The notes beneath the pieces are model-generated. The model did no database searches and was not told the DNA's origin. It worked only from the letters and a program-made list of their open reading frames with translations. Both the position numbers and the translations under genes were made by a program. DNA of 24,786 bases from JBFGCT01 sp041581055. GTDB lineage: Bacteria > Actinomycetota > Acidimicrobiia > Acidimicrobiales > Ilumatobacteraceae. The stretch spans positions 1 to 24,786 of the forward strand of contig JBFGCT010000044.1 in NCBI GenBank assembly GCA_041581055.1, in the 5' to 3' direction. This document shows, piece by piece, positions 7,007 to 14,615 of the stretch. The first letter of the stretch is position 1, and each line of letters begins with the position of its first letter.

Positions 7007-7407
7007 GCCCGATCAGGCTGACGCACCCCCGCCGCTCCCGACTCCTCGAATGGCTCGAGACCGGTGATGACGAGCGGGTCACGCAGCACGTCGAGCACTG
7101 CGACCGCTGTGCGCGGGATCTCGAGGAGCTGTCGGCCGAGCCCGGATCCCTGGCGCTCGAGCCGGACGGCGAGCTCGGCGACGCGATCCGGGCGGCGATG
7201 CCGCCGCCCGACGACCTGAACGAACGCGTCATGCGGCGGATCGAGGCGCGACGCCTGGCCGAGCGTGAGCTCTCGCTGTTCCTCGGTCTGTTCTCGATCC
7301 CCCGCGACGCGGTGGATCTCATGATGCCGGAGGTTCCGGGCGCACAACCGAGTGCGCGCCCGGCGGTCGACCCGGCTGACCAATCGCAACGGGAGGAACT
7401 GGAATGA
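7003..7407 (+). CDS. Zinc-finger (ZAS-type) anti-sigma factor
   Basis: The 134-residue protein carries the anti-sigma zinc motif His29-x3-Cys33-x2-Cys36 (HVEHCDRC) near its N-terminus, within an acidic helical region. It lies directly after an ECF sigma gene, with start and stop overlapping. The family binds and silences the partner sigma factor until a signal arrives. No clear transmembrane segment is seen; the only hydrophobic stretch, LSLFLGLFSIPRDAV near residue 95, is short and amphipathic. It is therefore probably soluble or membrane-associated rather than a classic membrane anti-sigma. The ATG of the next channel gene overlaps its stop, so all three proteins appear co-translated. Confidence 0.82.
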   Translation: MSPIRLTHPRRSRLLEWLETGDDERVTQHVEHCDRCARDLEELSAEPGSLALEPDGELGDAIRAAMPPPDDLNERVMRRIEARRLAERELSLFLGLFSIPRDAVDLMMPEVPGAQPSARPAVDPADQSQREELE

Positions 7408-8159
7408 ACGAGTGGATAGGAGCGTCGATCGCGATCGTCGCCGGGTTCATCATCGGCACGATCGCCTCGCGCGTCGTGCTGTCGGTGCTGAACCGCAGCA
7501 AGAACGCGTCGCTGCGCGAGTCGGCGCCGCCGCTCGCCGGTCTGGCGCTGTCGGCGGGGGTGATCGTCGGCCTGCTGGTGGCCCTCGGGTTCGTCAGCCC
7601 CGACGACCTCGATCAGCTGGGGAGCGACGCGATCAAGTTCCTGCCCAAGCTGATCTCCGCGCTGGTGATCCTGATCGGCGGCAACGTCGCCGCGACGTTC
7701 GCCGCCAGCGCGGTCGCCAAGTCGCTCGCCGGAGCCGGATCGGCGGCCCGGTTCGCCCCGCCGATCACCAAGTTCGCGATCATCGGCGGTTCGGCGATCA
7801 TCGCCGCGGGGCAGGCCGGCGTCGACACCGCGGTGGTCAACATCGGGGTCGCCGCGCTGCTGTTCGGCGTCGCCGGCAGCCTGGCCCTGCTGACCGGGTT
7901 GGGCGGCCGCCACGTGGCCGCCGAGATCGCCGCCGGGCGGGCCTGGCGGCGATCGCTCGAGCGTGGCGACCGGATCCGCGCGGACGGCGTCGGGGGGACG
8001 GCGGTCGACGGTGTCGTCGTCGAGGTGCACCCGACCGCAATCGAGCTCGACTCGACCGGCTCGACGGTCTTCGTCCCGAACTCGAAGCTGCTCGAGGCGG
8101 TCGTCGAGCGACGGCGGCCGCAGCCGGCGGACGCGGAGGCGGCCATCGACATCACGTGA
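7404..8159 (+). CDS. MscS-like mechanosensitive channel family protein
   Basis: The 251-residue protein has hydrophobic segments near residues 5-27, 45-65, 80-105, 118-135 and 140-160. A short C-terminal beta domain of MscS type follows: LERGDRIRADGVGGTAVDG, then VFVPNSKLL, matching the family pattern GD.I ... G.V ... (I/V)PNS. The middle helix FLPKLISALVILIGGNVAA resembles FVPKLIAAIAVFVIGWIVA of the protein at 5680, so the two are probable paralogues; only this one keeps the beta domain. The ATG overlaps the anti-sigma stop and GGGAGGAACTGGA precedes it. It may relieve turgor or report membrane tension to the sigma system; the latter is inference. Confidence 0.82.
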   Translation: MNEWIGASIAIVAGFIIGTIASRVVLSVLNRSKNASLRESAPPLAGLALSAGVIVGLLVALGFVSPDDLDQLGSDAIKFLPKLISALVILIGGNVAATFAASAVAKSLAGAGSAARFAPPITKFAIIGGSAIIAAGQAGVDTAVVNIGVAALLFGVAGSLALLTGLGGRHVAAEIAAGRAWRRSLERGDRIRADGVGGTAVDGVVVEVHPTAIELDSTGSTVFVPNSKLLEAVVERRRPQPADAEAAIDIT

Positions 8160-8168
8160 TCAACGATC

Positions 8169-8194
8169 GCCGGACCGAGCACGCTCGGTCCGGC
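8169..8194 (+). terminator. 12-bp hairpin, terminator of the sigma operon
   Basis: GCCGGACCGAGC (8169-8180) and GCTCGGTCCGGC (8183-8194) are perfect complements separated by AC, so about 11 bp with a 4-base loop can form. It lies 9 bases after the MscS-like gene stop. No U tract is present. Confidence 0.65.
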
Positions 8195-8245
8195 CACCGG
8201 TCCTGCGGGCGGCGTCGCCGGATGGCGTTGTGGCTCGCGGATGCA

Positions 8246-8277
8246 GGAGGGCGGGCGGCTTCGGCCGTCCGCCCTCC
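8246..8277. terminator. 14-bp UUCG-capped hairpin
   Basis: GGAGGGCGGGCGGC (8246-8259) pairs with GCCGTCCGCCCTCC (8264-8277), with one G-T wobble, around the very stable tetraloop TTCG. The following GACCTTTCTC is only mildly T-rich. A probable second terminator for the sigma operon, or an RNA-stability element. Confidence 0.6.
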
Positions 8278-8458
8278 GACCTTTCTCGGCCCGGGCCGGC
8301 GCCGCGGGATGGCGCGGCGGGAACGGCGGAAACCCCGCGACATTTCGGCGACCTCGGACGTCCCCTTTCCGTGTGATCGCATGATCCACAGGCGATCACC
8401 GCGGCAATCGACTTCAGCAGCCCTCCCGTTGTCCAGTCGAGCGCCGCGGTGGTGGCGG

Positions 8459-8486
8459 GACGGGGGCGCCTTCGGGCGCCCCCGTC
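8459..8486. terminator. 12-bp perfect UUCG-capped hairpin upstream of metY
   Basis: GACGGGGGCGCC (8459-8470), loop TTCG, GGCGCCCCCGTC (8475-8486): a perfect 12-bp stem 84 bases before the metY start and upstream of its candidate promoter. It is about 265 bases from the end of the previous gene, so its role as a terminator is uncertain. It could insulate metY from read-through. Confidence 0.5.
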
Positions 8487-8530
8487 GGCGTTCACCGGCG
8501 TCATCGCCGAGCCCCGGCTCGAAACCCGAG

Positions 8531-8560
8531 TTGGAGGGTCGGGAATCAGCTGGATAGCGT
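8531..8560 (+). promoter_or_regulatory. Candidate promoter of metY (leaderless)
   Basis: TTGGAG (8531-8536) and TAGCGT (8555-8560) are spaced by 18 bases. The metY ATG at 8570 is 9 bases after the -10, so the transcript could begin at or just before the start codon. No Shine-Dalgarno is visible, in keeping with a leaderless mRNA. Based on pattern only. Confidence 0.45.
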
Positions 8561-8569
8561 CTGCCGACT

Positions 8570-9877
8570 ATGAGCGACTCCTGGGGTTTCGAGACCAAGC
8601 AGATCCACGTCGGGGGAGACCCCGACTCGGCGACCGGCGCCCGCGCGGTGCCGATCTACCAGACGACATCGTTCGAGTTCCGCGACACGGAGCACGCCGC
8701 GAACCTGTTCGCGCTGGCCGAGGTCGGCAACATCTACACCCGGATCATGAACCCGACCCAGGGCGCCCTCGAGGCCCGGCTGTCGGCGCTGGAGGGCGGC
8801 TGCACGACGGCGATCGGCATCCCCGGCGCGCTGGCGGTGTCGTCGGGGCAGTCGGCGGCGACGCTGACGTTCCTGACGCTCTGCGAGTCCGGCGACCACG
8901 TGCTCGCCTCGCCGTCGCTGTACGGCGGAACGTACAACCTGCTGCACCACACGCTGCCCAAGCTCGGCATCGAGGTCGACTTCGTCGACGACCCGCACGA
9001 CCTGTCGCAGTGGGAGGCCGGCATCCGCCCGAACACCAAGGCGTTCTTCGGCGAGGTCCTGCCGAACCCGAAGAACGACGTGTTCGACCTCGAGGGGGTC
9101 AGCGGCGTCGCCCACGGGAGCGGCATCCCGTTGATCGTCGACAACACGGTGCCGACGCCGTACCTGATCCGCCCGATCGAGTGGGGCGCCGACATCGTCG
9201 TGCACAGCCTGACGAAGTTCATCGGCGGCCACGGCACGTCGATCGGTGGCGCGATCATCGACGGCGGCACGTTCGACTTCGGCGCGTCGGGCCGGTTCCC
9301 GAACTTCACCGAGCCGGACCCGAGCTACCACGGGCTCGCGTACTGGCCGGCGCTGGGCCACGGCTCGTTCATCCTCAAAGCTCGCGTGCAGCTGCTGCGC
9401 GATCTCGGGATGGCGGTATCGCCGTTCAACGCGTTCCTGTTCCTCCAGGGCCTGGAGACGCTCAGCCTGCGGATGGAGCGCCACTTCGCCAACGCCCAGC
9501 TGGTCGCGGAGCACCTGGACGGGCACGACCAGGTCGAATCGGTCCGCTACGCCGGGCTGGCGTCGAGCCCGTGGCACGATCGGGCCAAGCGCTACGGAGC
9601 GGACAAGGGCTACGGCTCGGTGCTGGCGTTCGAGATCGCCGGCGGCCACGAGGCGGGGAAGAAGTTCGTCGAGGGCCTCACGCTGCACAGCCACGTCGCC
9701 AACATCGGCGACGCCCGCAGCCTGGTGATCCACCCGGCGAGCACGACCCACTCCCAGCTCACCGGTGAGGAGCAGGCGGCGTCGGACGTGACGCCGGGCT
9801 TGGTGCGCCTCAGCGTCGGGCTGGAGTCGATCGACGACATCCTCGCCGACCTCGAGCGGGGCTTCGCCGCCATCTGA
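8570..9877 (+). CDS. metY: O-acetylhomoserine (thiol)-lyase / sulfhydrylase
   Basis: This is a PLP enzyme of the Cys/Met metabolism family that replaces the acetyl group of O-acetylhomoserine with sulfide (or methanethiol), giving homocysteine (or methionine). The 435 residues are the MetY length, longer than cystathionine synthases. Family marks include WGFETKQIHVG at the N-terminus, the YTRIMNPTQ motif near residue 56, Asp191 in IVDNTVPTPY that contacts the PLP ring nitrogen, and Schiff-base Lys216 in VVHSLTKFIGGHG. The C-terminal substrate-binding region LVIHPASTTHSQL is also present. No metX is adjacent, so O-acetylhomoserine must come from a gene elsewhere. It appears monocistronic, ended by the terminator at 9883-9927. 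Confidence 0.95.
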   Translation: MSDSWGFETKQIHVGGDPDSATGARAVPIYQTTSFEFRDTEHAANLFALAEVGNIYTRIMNPTQGALEARLSALEGGCTTAIGIPGALAVSSGQSAATLTFLTLCESGDHVLASPSLYGGTYNLLHHTLPKLGIEVDFVDDPHDLSQWEAGIRPNTKAFFGEVLPNPKNDVFDLEGVSGVAHGSGIPLIVDNTVPTPYLIRPIEWGADIVVHSLTKFIGGHGTSIGGAIIDGGTFDFGASGRFPNFTEPDPSYHGLAYWPALGHGSFILKARVQLLRDLGMAVSPFNAFLFLQGLETLSLRMERHFANAQLVAEHLDGHDQVESVRYAGLASSPWHDRAKRYGADKGYGSVLAFEIAGGHEAGKKFVEGLTLHSHVANIGDARSLVIHPASTTHSQLTGEEQAASDVTPGLVRLSVGLESIDDILADLERGFAAI

Positions 9878-9882
9878 CATCC

Positions 9883-9927
9883 TCCGGTGAGAGGTGAGAC
9901 CACCTGTACGTCTCACCTCTCACCGGA
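9883..9927. terminator. 18-bp perfect inverted repeat between convergent genes
   Basis: TCCGGTGAGAGGTGAGAC (9883-9900) and its exact complement at 9910-9927 flank a 9-base loop. With one bulge, flanking ATCC/GGAT lengthens the stem further. It starts 5 bases after the metY stop and ends 7 bases before the stop of the minus-strand PAC2 gene, so it is well placed to end both transcripts. Confidence 0.85.
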
Positions 9928-9934
9928 AGGATGG

Positions 9935-10798
9935 TCAGTCGTCGTCGCGTTGGTTCTTGAGGAAGTCTTCGAACGCGGCGCCGAGGTCGTCGGCGGTCGG
10001 GATCGCCGCTTCGGCCCGTCGGTCGAATTCGGCTTCGAGCATCCGCACGTACATGGTGAGCTGGTCGTCGTGGGTGATCACCTCGTCGTGCACCTCGCGC
10101 CAGCTGGCGATCTGGTCGGCCAGGTCGGCGTCGGCCGGGACGTCGAGGACGTGGCTCAGGTGGCGGACGAGCGCGGCGACGGCGCTCGGGTGCTCGGCGT
10201 TCATCAGGTAGTGCGGGATGCCCACTCGCAGCGAGATCGACGGGATGTCGCGCGTCTCGAGCTCGGCGTGCAGCACGCCGGCGATGCCGGTGATCCCCTC
10301 GTACGAGGGCGCGACCAGTCCGAGCCGGTCGGCGAGGTCGGGGCTCGCCGTGCTGCCGGTCACCGGCGGCACCCTGGTGTGGGGGATCGCCTCGGCGGAC
10401 GATCCGACGGTCACGATCGCCTCGCAGCCGAGCGTCGTCGCCACCGTGATGACGGCGTCGACGTACGTCTTCCAGTTGAGATGGGGCTCCACGCCGATCA
10501 GCCCGACCACGTCGCGCCGGCCCTGGTTGCGCTGGAGCACGAACTCGTTGGCCGGCCAGACGATCTCGCGGACGTCGGCGTCGATGGAGACGTGCGGCCG
10601 CTGCTGCGTGAAGTCGTAGAACGGGTCGGGGTCGATCGACCCGACCGTGACCGCGTGGTCGGCGTCGACGAAGGCGGAGACGGCATGCGTGGCCGCGCCG
10701 GCGACGTCGAACCATCCCTCCAGCCCGACGATCATCACCGGGCGATCGAGCGCGTCGACGTCGTCGGCGGCGAACTCGAGCACGTCGGTGACGTTCAT
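9935..10798 (-). CDS. PAC2 family protein (proteasome-assembly-chaperone-like)
   Basis: The 287-residue protein belongs to the PAC2 family common in actinobacteria. The N-terminal DRPVMIVGLEGWFDVAGAAT and the core signatures VTVGSSAEAIPHTRVPPVTG and SYEGITGIAGVL are characteristic. Family members share a fold with eukaryotic proteasome assembly chaperone 2, but the bacterial function is not established. The start ATG at 10798 lies 32 bases after the serC stop on the same strand, so the two are probably co-transcribed. The C-terminus is helical and acidic, ending LKNQRDDD. A role in proteasome assembly is speculative; no proteasome genes are in the window. Confidence 0.85.
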   Translation of the reverse strand: MNVTDVLEFAADDVDALDRPVMIVGLEGWFDVAGAATHAVSAFVDADHAVTVGSIDPDPFYDFTQQRPHVSIDADVREIVWPANEFVLQRNQGRRDVVGLIGVEPHLNWKTYVDAVITVATTLGCEAIVTVGSSAEAIPHTRVPPVTGSTASPDLADRLGLVAPSYEGITGIAGVLHAELETRDIPSISLRVGIPHYLMNAEHPSAVAALVRHLSHVLDVPADADLADQIASWREVHDEVITHDDQLTMYVRMLEAEFDRRAEAAIPTADDLGAAFEDFLKNQRDDD

Positions 10799-10830
10799 CG
10801 CGGTCCAGTCTGGCAGGGCGACCGGGGACT

Positions 10831-11973
10831 TCAGCCGAGCCGTTCGACGACGTGGTCGACGCAGCGCGTCAGCGCCTCGACGTCGGCCGGCTCGATCGCC
10901 GGGAACATCCCGACGCGCAGCTGGTTGCGGCCGAGCTTGCGGTACGCGTCGGTGTCGAGGACGCCGTTGGCCCGCAGCGCGGTGTTGACGTCGGTGACGT
11001 CGATCGTGGCGTCGAGGTCGATCGTGCCGACGACGGCGGAGCGCATCGCCGGATCGGCGACGAACGGCGCGGCCCACTCCCGCCCGGTCGCCCACCCGTA
11101 CAGGATCGCCGCCGACTCTGCGCTTCGCCCGGCCGCCCATTCCAGCCCACCGCGGTCCAGCATCCAGTCGAGCTGGGCGTCGAGCATGACGAGGGTCGCC
11201 ACCGCCGGCGTGTTGTAGGTCTGGTCCCGCCTGGAGTTGTCGAGGGCGATCCGCAGGTCGAGCGAGGCCGGGCGCCACCGATCGGACGCGCCGATCGACT
11301 CGATGCGGTCGAGCGCCGCCGGCGAGCACGCGGCGAGCCACAGACCGCCGTCGGAGGCGAAGCACTTCTGCGGGGCGAAGTAGTAGACGTCGACCTCGGC
11401 CGGATCCCACGACAGCCCCCCGGCGGCCGAGGTGGCGTCGGCGGCGACGAGTCCGTCGGAGGCGGCAACACCCGCCGGCCGGCGCAGCGTCATCGCCACG
11501 CCGGTCGAGGTTTCGTTGTGGGTCAGCGCGTAGAGGTCGACGCCGTCCTCGGCGACGGGGTCGGGGTGGCTCCCCGGATCGGTCCGGATGACGGTCGGAT
11601 CGCCGAGATGGGGCGCCGCGTCACACGCCTCGGCGAACTTCGAGGAGAACTCGCCGAAGACGAGGTGCTGGCTCCGCCGCCGCACGAGCCCGAATGTGGC
11701 GACGTCCCAGAAGACGGTCGTGCCGCCGTTGCCGAGCACGATCTCCCACCCGTCCGGCAGCCCGAACAGGGTCGCCAGCTTGGACCGGATCGCGCCGACC
11801 AGGTTCTTCACCGGGGGCTTGCGGTGCGAGGTGCCGAGCAGCGTGTCGCGGGCCGCCACGACCGCCTCGACCTGTTCGTGGCGGACCTTCGACGGCCCGC
11901 AGCAGAACCGCCCGTCGCCCGGCAACAGTCCCGCAGGAATCACGATCTCGGCAGCGTCCACGCGCCACATCAT
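10831..11973 (-). CDS. serC: Phosphoserine aminotransferase (actinobacterial type)
   Basis: This PLP enzyme converts 3-phosphohydroxypyruvate and glutamate to O-phosphoserine and 2-oxoglutarate in serine synthesis. The N-terminus IPAGLLPGDGRFCCGPSKVR is the hallmark of the actinobacterial SerC branch. GNGGTTVFWD forms part of the PLP-phosphate site, THNETSTGV follows near residue 151, and Lys203 in YYFAPQKCFASDGG is the PLP lysine. The C-terminus has the usual LDTDAYRKLGRNQLRVGMFP. Two adjacent ATGs lie at 11973 and 11970; a longer frame to 12069 has poor, Arg-rich composition and was not used. The 380-residue length suits the family. No strong ribosome binding site is seen. It is followed by the PAC2 gene. 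Confidence 0.94.
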   Translation of the reverse strand: MMWRVDAAEIVIPAGLLPGDGRFCCGPSKVRHEQVEAVVAARDTLLGTSHRKPPVKNLVGAIRSKLATLFGLPDGWEIVLGNGGTTVFWDVATFGLVRRRSQHLVFGEFSSKFAEACDAAPHLGDPTVIRTDPGSHPDPVAEDGVDLYALTHNETSTGVAMTLRRPAGVAASDGLVAADATSAAGGLSWDPAEVDVYYFAPQKCFASDGGLWLAACSPAALDRIESIGASDRWRPASLDLRIALDNSRRDQTYNTPAVATLVMLDAQLDWMLDRGGLEWAAGRSAESAAILYGWATGREWAAPFVADPAMRSAVVGTIDLDATIDVTDVNTALRANGVLDTDAYRKLGRNQLRVGMFPAIEPADVEALTRCVDHVVERLG

Positions 11974-12084
11974 GGCGATTGCATCACGCGATCCCACCGC
12001 CCCTCGACCGCACGCGCCGAACGCCGCGTCCAATCGGCCCTGAGTCGGAGTCAGATCGTCCGGTCGCAAGGAAGCGCTGACCGA

Positions 12085-12100
12085 GCTGCCGTGCGGCAGC
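12085..12100 (-). terminator. Small hairpin downstream of the selenoprotein gene
   Basis: GCTGCCG-TG-CGGCAGC is a perfect inverted repeat lying 43 bases after the minus-strand stop at 12143. It is within the 169-base gap before serC. It could end the selenoprotein transcript. There is no T tract. Confidence 0.4.
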
Positions 12101-12142
12101 GACCGAAGCCGCTGACGCCGCGAGCGGGCGATCTGGCCCGAC

Positions 12143-13306
12143 TCAGCGTGGTTGGGTGCGGGGGAGGAGGTAGTACCAGGTGTTGCGGTCGACCCCGGCG
12201 GCCTTGAGCACCCGTTGCGTCGATCGCAGGAGCGCCCCGACCGCGGTCGTCTGATACAGCCACGACTCGAGCCGGCGCGCGCCGGTGACGTCGGCCAGTC
12301 CCAGGCCGGCCTCCTCGTAGTAGGCGCGGATGTCCTGGCCCGCGGAGTGCAGCGCCGCGGCGTCCCAACCGACGTCGTCGAGCGACTCGCCGCCCTCGAT
12401 CCGGATCATCGTCTCGATGAGGCCGGGGATCCCGTCGGCGTCGGCGATCCGCCCGACGGCGGTGCGGCCGTAGGTCGCGACACTGCGGTCGTACGCCCGG
12501 CGTAGGCCCCGTGCCTCGTCGACCGCGGCGGGGACGTCGGGGTCGTGGCGGGGCGGCAGCGGGCACGCCGCCGGTGTGTCGGACTCGTCCTCGATGGCGA
12601 GCGGGTAGTCCGCGAGCACCGGCACGTCGGTGCGGGCGAGGAGCGCGAACGCGGCGGTGATCACGTCGGTCTGCAGCTCGACGTCGTTCGGGCGGCCGAG
12701 CGGGCGGCCGAGCGGGAAGTCGCAGTGCAGCATCCGTGGCGGCTTGGCGTTGACCGCCTGCTGCCGCACGATCGAGATGCCGACCGTCGCCAGCCCGGCG
12801 CGCTCCAGGACGTGGGCGAGCACACTCACGGTGCGCGTGCAGAACGGTCAAATCGGCGTGAGCAGGACGACGTCGACCCCGTCGTCGAGCAGCAGCTGGG
12901 CTGCCTCCGGGCCGGTGTCGTGGATGATCGTCGAGAACGTGGCGTCGAACTGGGCGCCCATGAACGACACGTGGCGTTCGTTCACCGACCCGATGACGCC
13001 GGCCGCGGCGAGCTCGTTCAACCGGTCGGCGGGGTAGACGACGTTGAGATCCTGGATGATGCCGGTGCGGTCGAAGTTCGGGCTGAAGTGGGACAGCTGG
13101 ACGTCGCGCGCCGAGGCGGGGAGGACGGTGAACGACGCATCGGTCGGCTGCCACAGCTCGACGCCGCCGCTCGGCTTCAATCCGGCCGTGGTGACGATCG
13201 CCACGCGGCATTCGCCCAGCGGCATCCGCAGGATCTTCGCCACCGGCCAGATGGCGGGTACCGGGATGTCACCGACGGAGGACCGGATGACGTCATCCGC
13301 GCTCAT
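12143..13306 (-). CDS. GrdB/PrdB-family reductase selenoprotein with in-frame UGA (Sec153)
   Basis: Two frames, 13306-12848 and 12847-12143, are in the same phase and separated only by TGA at 12848-12850. Reading that codon as selenocysteine gives one 387-residue protein of the glycine/sarcosine/betaine/D-proline reductase selenoprotein B family. Before the codon are VAIVTTAGLKPSGG, DLNVVYPADRLNEL, HVSFMGAQ and VDVVLLTPI. After it are PFCTRTVSVLAHVLERAG and a PPRMLHCDFPLGRPLG block typical of the family. The redox motif is Sec153-Pro-Phe-Cys156 (UxxC), and a SECIS-like hairpin follows. The ATG at 13306 has no ribosome binding site, but TACGGT lies 7 bases upstream, suggesting a leaderless start. 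The substrate is unknown; no grd or prd partner genes are nearby. A nonsense mutation is the alternative, but both halves look intact. Confidence 0.85.
12820..12850 (-). promoter_or_regulatory. UGA selenocysteine codon with candidate bacterial SECIS hairpin
   Basis: On the minus strand, TGA (12850-12848) is followed after 11 bases by GCGCAC (12836-12831), loop CGTGA (12830-12826) and GTGTGC (12825-12820), a 6-bp stem with one G-T wobble. The apical loop begins 17 bases after the UGA and has G as its second base. This meets the usual bacterial SECIS description: loop about 16-37 bases downstream, with a G in the first two loop positions. The stem is read directly; recognition by SelB is inference. 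Confidence 0.65.
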
Positions 13307-13401
13307 CGGGCGGACCGTACAACCGGCGGCGATGTCGGCGCCCGACCGAGCCGCAGGATCGTGGTTGGGCTCGCCGCCCCGCTGTGGCAGAGTTGGCGCT
13401 C

Positions 13402-14592
13402 GTGAACCGCACTTCGCAACGCCTCGCCGCCATCGCCCCGTCCGCCACGCTCGCCGTCGACTCCAAGGCCAAGGCGATGAAGGCCGAGGGCGAGCCGGTG
13501 ATCGGATTCGGGGCCGGGGAGCCGGACTTCCCGACGCCCCAGCACATCGTCGACGCGGCCGTCGCGGCGTGCGCCGATCCGAAGAACCACCGCTATTCGC
13601 CGGCCGGCGGCCTGCCGGAGCTGAAGGCGGCGATCGCCGACAAGACCAAGCGCGACTCGGGCTTCAGCTGCGATCCGTCCCAGGTGCTCGTGACCAACGG
13701 GGGCAAACACGCCGTCTACACCGCCTTCGCCGCGTTGTGCGACCCCGGCGACGAGGTGATCTGCCCGGCCCCGTACTGGACGACGTACCCCGAGGCGATC
13801 ACACTGGCGGGCGGCGTGCCGGTCGTCATCGACACCGACTCCGAGAGCGGGTTCCAGGTGACGGTCGAGCAATTGGACGCGGCCTACACCGACAAGACCA
13901 AGGTGCTGTTGTTCGTCAGCCCCGACAACCCGTCCGGCGCGGTGTATCCGCCGGCGGCGGTCCAGGCGATCGGCGAGTGGGCGGTCGAGAAGGGGGTCTG
14001 GGTCATCACCGACGAGATCTACGAGCACCTCACGTACGGCCGCCACGAGTTCGTGTCGATGCCGACGGTCGTTCCCGACCTCGCCGACCAGTGCGTGATC
14101 GTCAACGGCGTCGCCAAGACCTACGCGATGACCGGTTGGCGCGTGGGCTGGATGATCGGCCCGAATGACGTGGTCAAGGCGTCGACCAACTTCCAGAGTC
14201 ACGCCACCTCCAACGTGTGCAACGTGTCGCAGCGGGCCGCGCTCGCCGCGGTGGCGGGATCGCTCGACGCCGTGTACCAGATGCGGCGGGCGTTCGAGCG
14301 CCGCGGCAAGACGATCCACGAGAAGCTGAACGCGATCGACGGGGTGACCTGCCTCGAACCGCAGGGCGCGTTCTACGCCTACCCGGACCTGACCGGGCTG
14401 CTCGGCCGGCCGATCGGGGGAGTGAGCGCGTCGAGCACGCTGGAGCTCGCCGACATCGTGCTCGACCAGGCCAAGGTGGCCTTCGTCCCCGGCGAGGCGT
14501 TCGGCCTCGGTGGGTACGGCCGGTTCTCGTTCGCCCTCGGCGACGACGATCTCGCCGAGGGAATCGACCGCCTCGCCGCGCTCGTCGGCTGA
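13402..14592 (+). CDS. aspC: Aspartate aminotransferase-type class I aminotransferase
   Basis: This PLP enzyme transfers the amino group between aspartate and 2-oxoglutarate and may also act on other amino acids. The 396-residue product shows the family order: PVIGFGAGEPDFPTP near residue 32, YSPAGGLPELKAAIA near 65, CPAPYWTTYPE near 121, VSPDNPSGAVY near 172, ITDEIYEHLTYG near 202, and PLP-binding Lys239 in VNGVAKTYAMTGWRVGW. A GTG at 13384 is in frame, but GTG 13402 gives the usual start (NRTSQRLAAIAPSATLAVD) and is preferred. No ribosome binding site is evident, and CAGAGT lies about 8 bases before it, as for a leaderless start. It is divergent from the selenoprotein gene (95-base gap) and convergent with popT. 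Confidence 0.9.
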   Translation: MNRTSQRLAAIAPSATLAVDSKAKAMKAEGEPVIGFGAGEPDFPTPQHIVDAAVAACADPKNHRYSPAGGLPELKAAIADKTKRDSGFSCDPSQVLVTNGGKHAVYTAFAALCDPGDEVICPAPYWTTYPEAITLAGGVPVVIDTDSESGFQVTVEQLDAAYTDKTKVLLFVSPDNPSGAVYPPAAVQAIGEWAVEKGVWVITDEIYEHLTYGRHEFVSMPTVVPDLADQCVIVNGVAKTYAMTGWRVGWMIGPNDVVKASTNFQSHATSNVCNVSQRAALAAVAGSLDAVYQMRRAFERRGKTIHEKLNAIDGVTCLEPQGAFYAYPDLTGLLGRPIGGVSASSTLELADIVLDQAKVAFVPGEAFGLGGYGRFSFALGDDDLAEGIDRLAALVG

Positions 14593-14615
14593 GCGGTCAT
14601 CATCCAGCACGCGGT

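Larger units (their letters stand above)
8160..8569. other. 410-bp intergenic region with three strong hairpins
   Basis: No credible gene is seen between the MscS-like gene and metY. A minus-strand frame at 8152-8598 has unlikely composition and overlaps the hairpins and the metY promoter. The region holds stems at 8169-8194, 8246-8277 and 8459-8486 (listed separately) and, at its right end, a candidate metY promoter. Between 8290 and 8450 nothing is recognised. Confidence 0.6.

Noticed and set aside
8152..8598. 148-aa minus-strand ORF in the gap before metY
   Set aside because: Arg/Pro-rich low-information sequence, overlapping three strong hairpins and the metY start.
12848..12850. TGA as an ordinary stop separating two genes
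   Set aside because: The downstream half has no ribosome binding site or ATG of its own near the junction and begins mid-domain. Family sequence is continuous across the codon.
12155..13405. Plus-strand ORFs opposite the selenoprotein gene
   Set aside because: Low-complexity Arg/Gly/Val-rich shadows; the minus frame has clear family blocks on both sides of the UGA.
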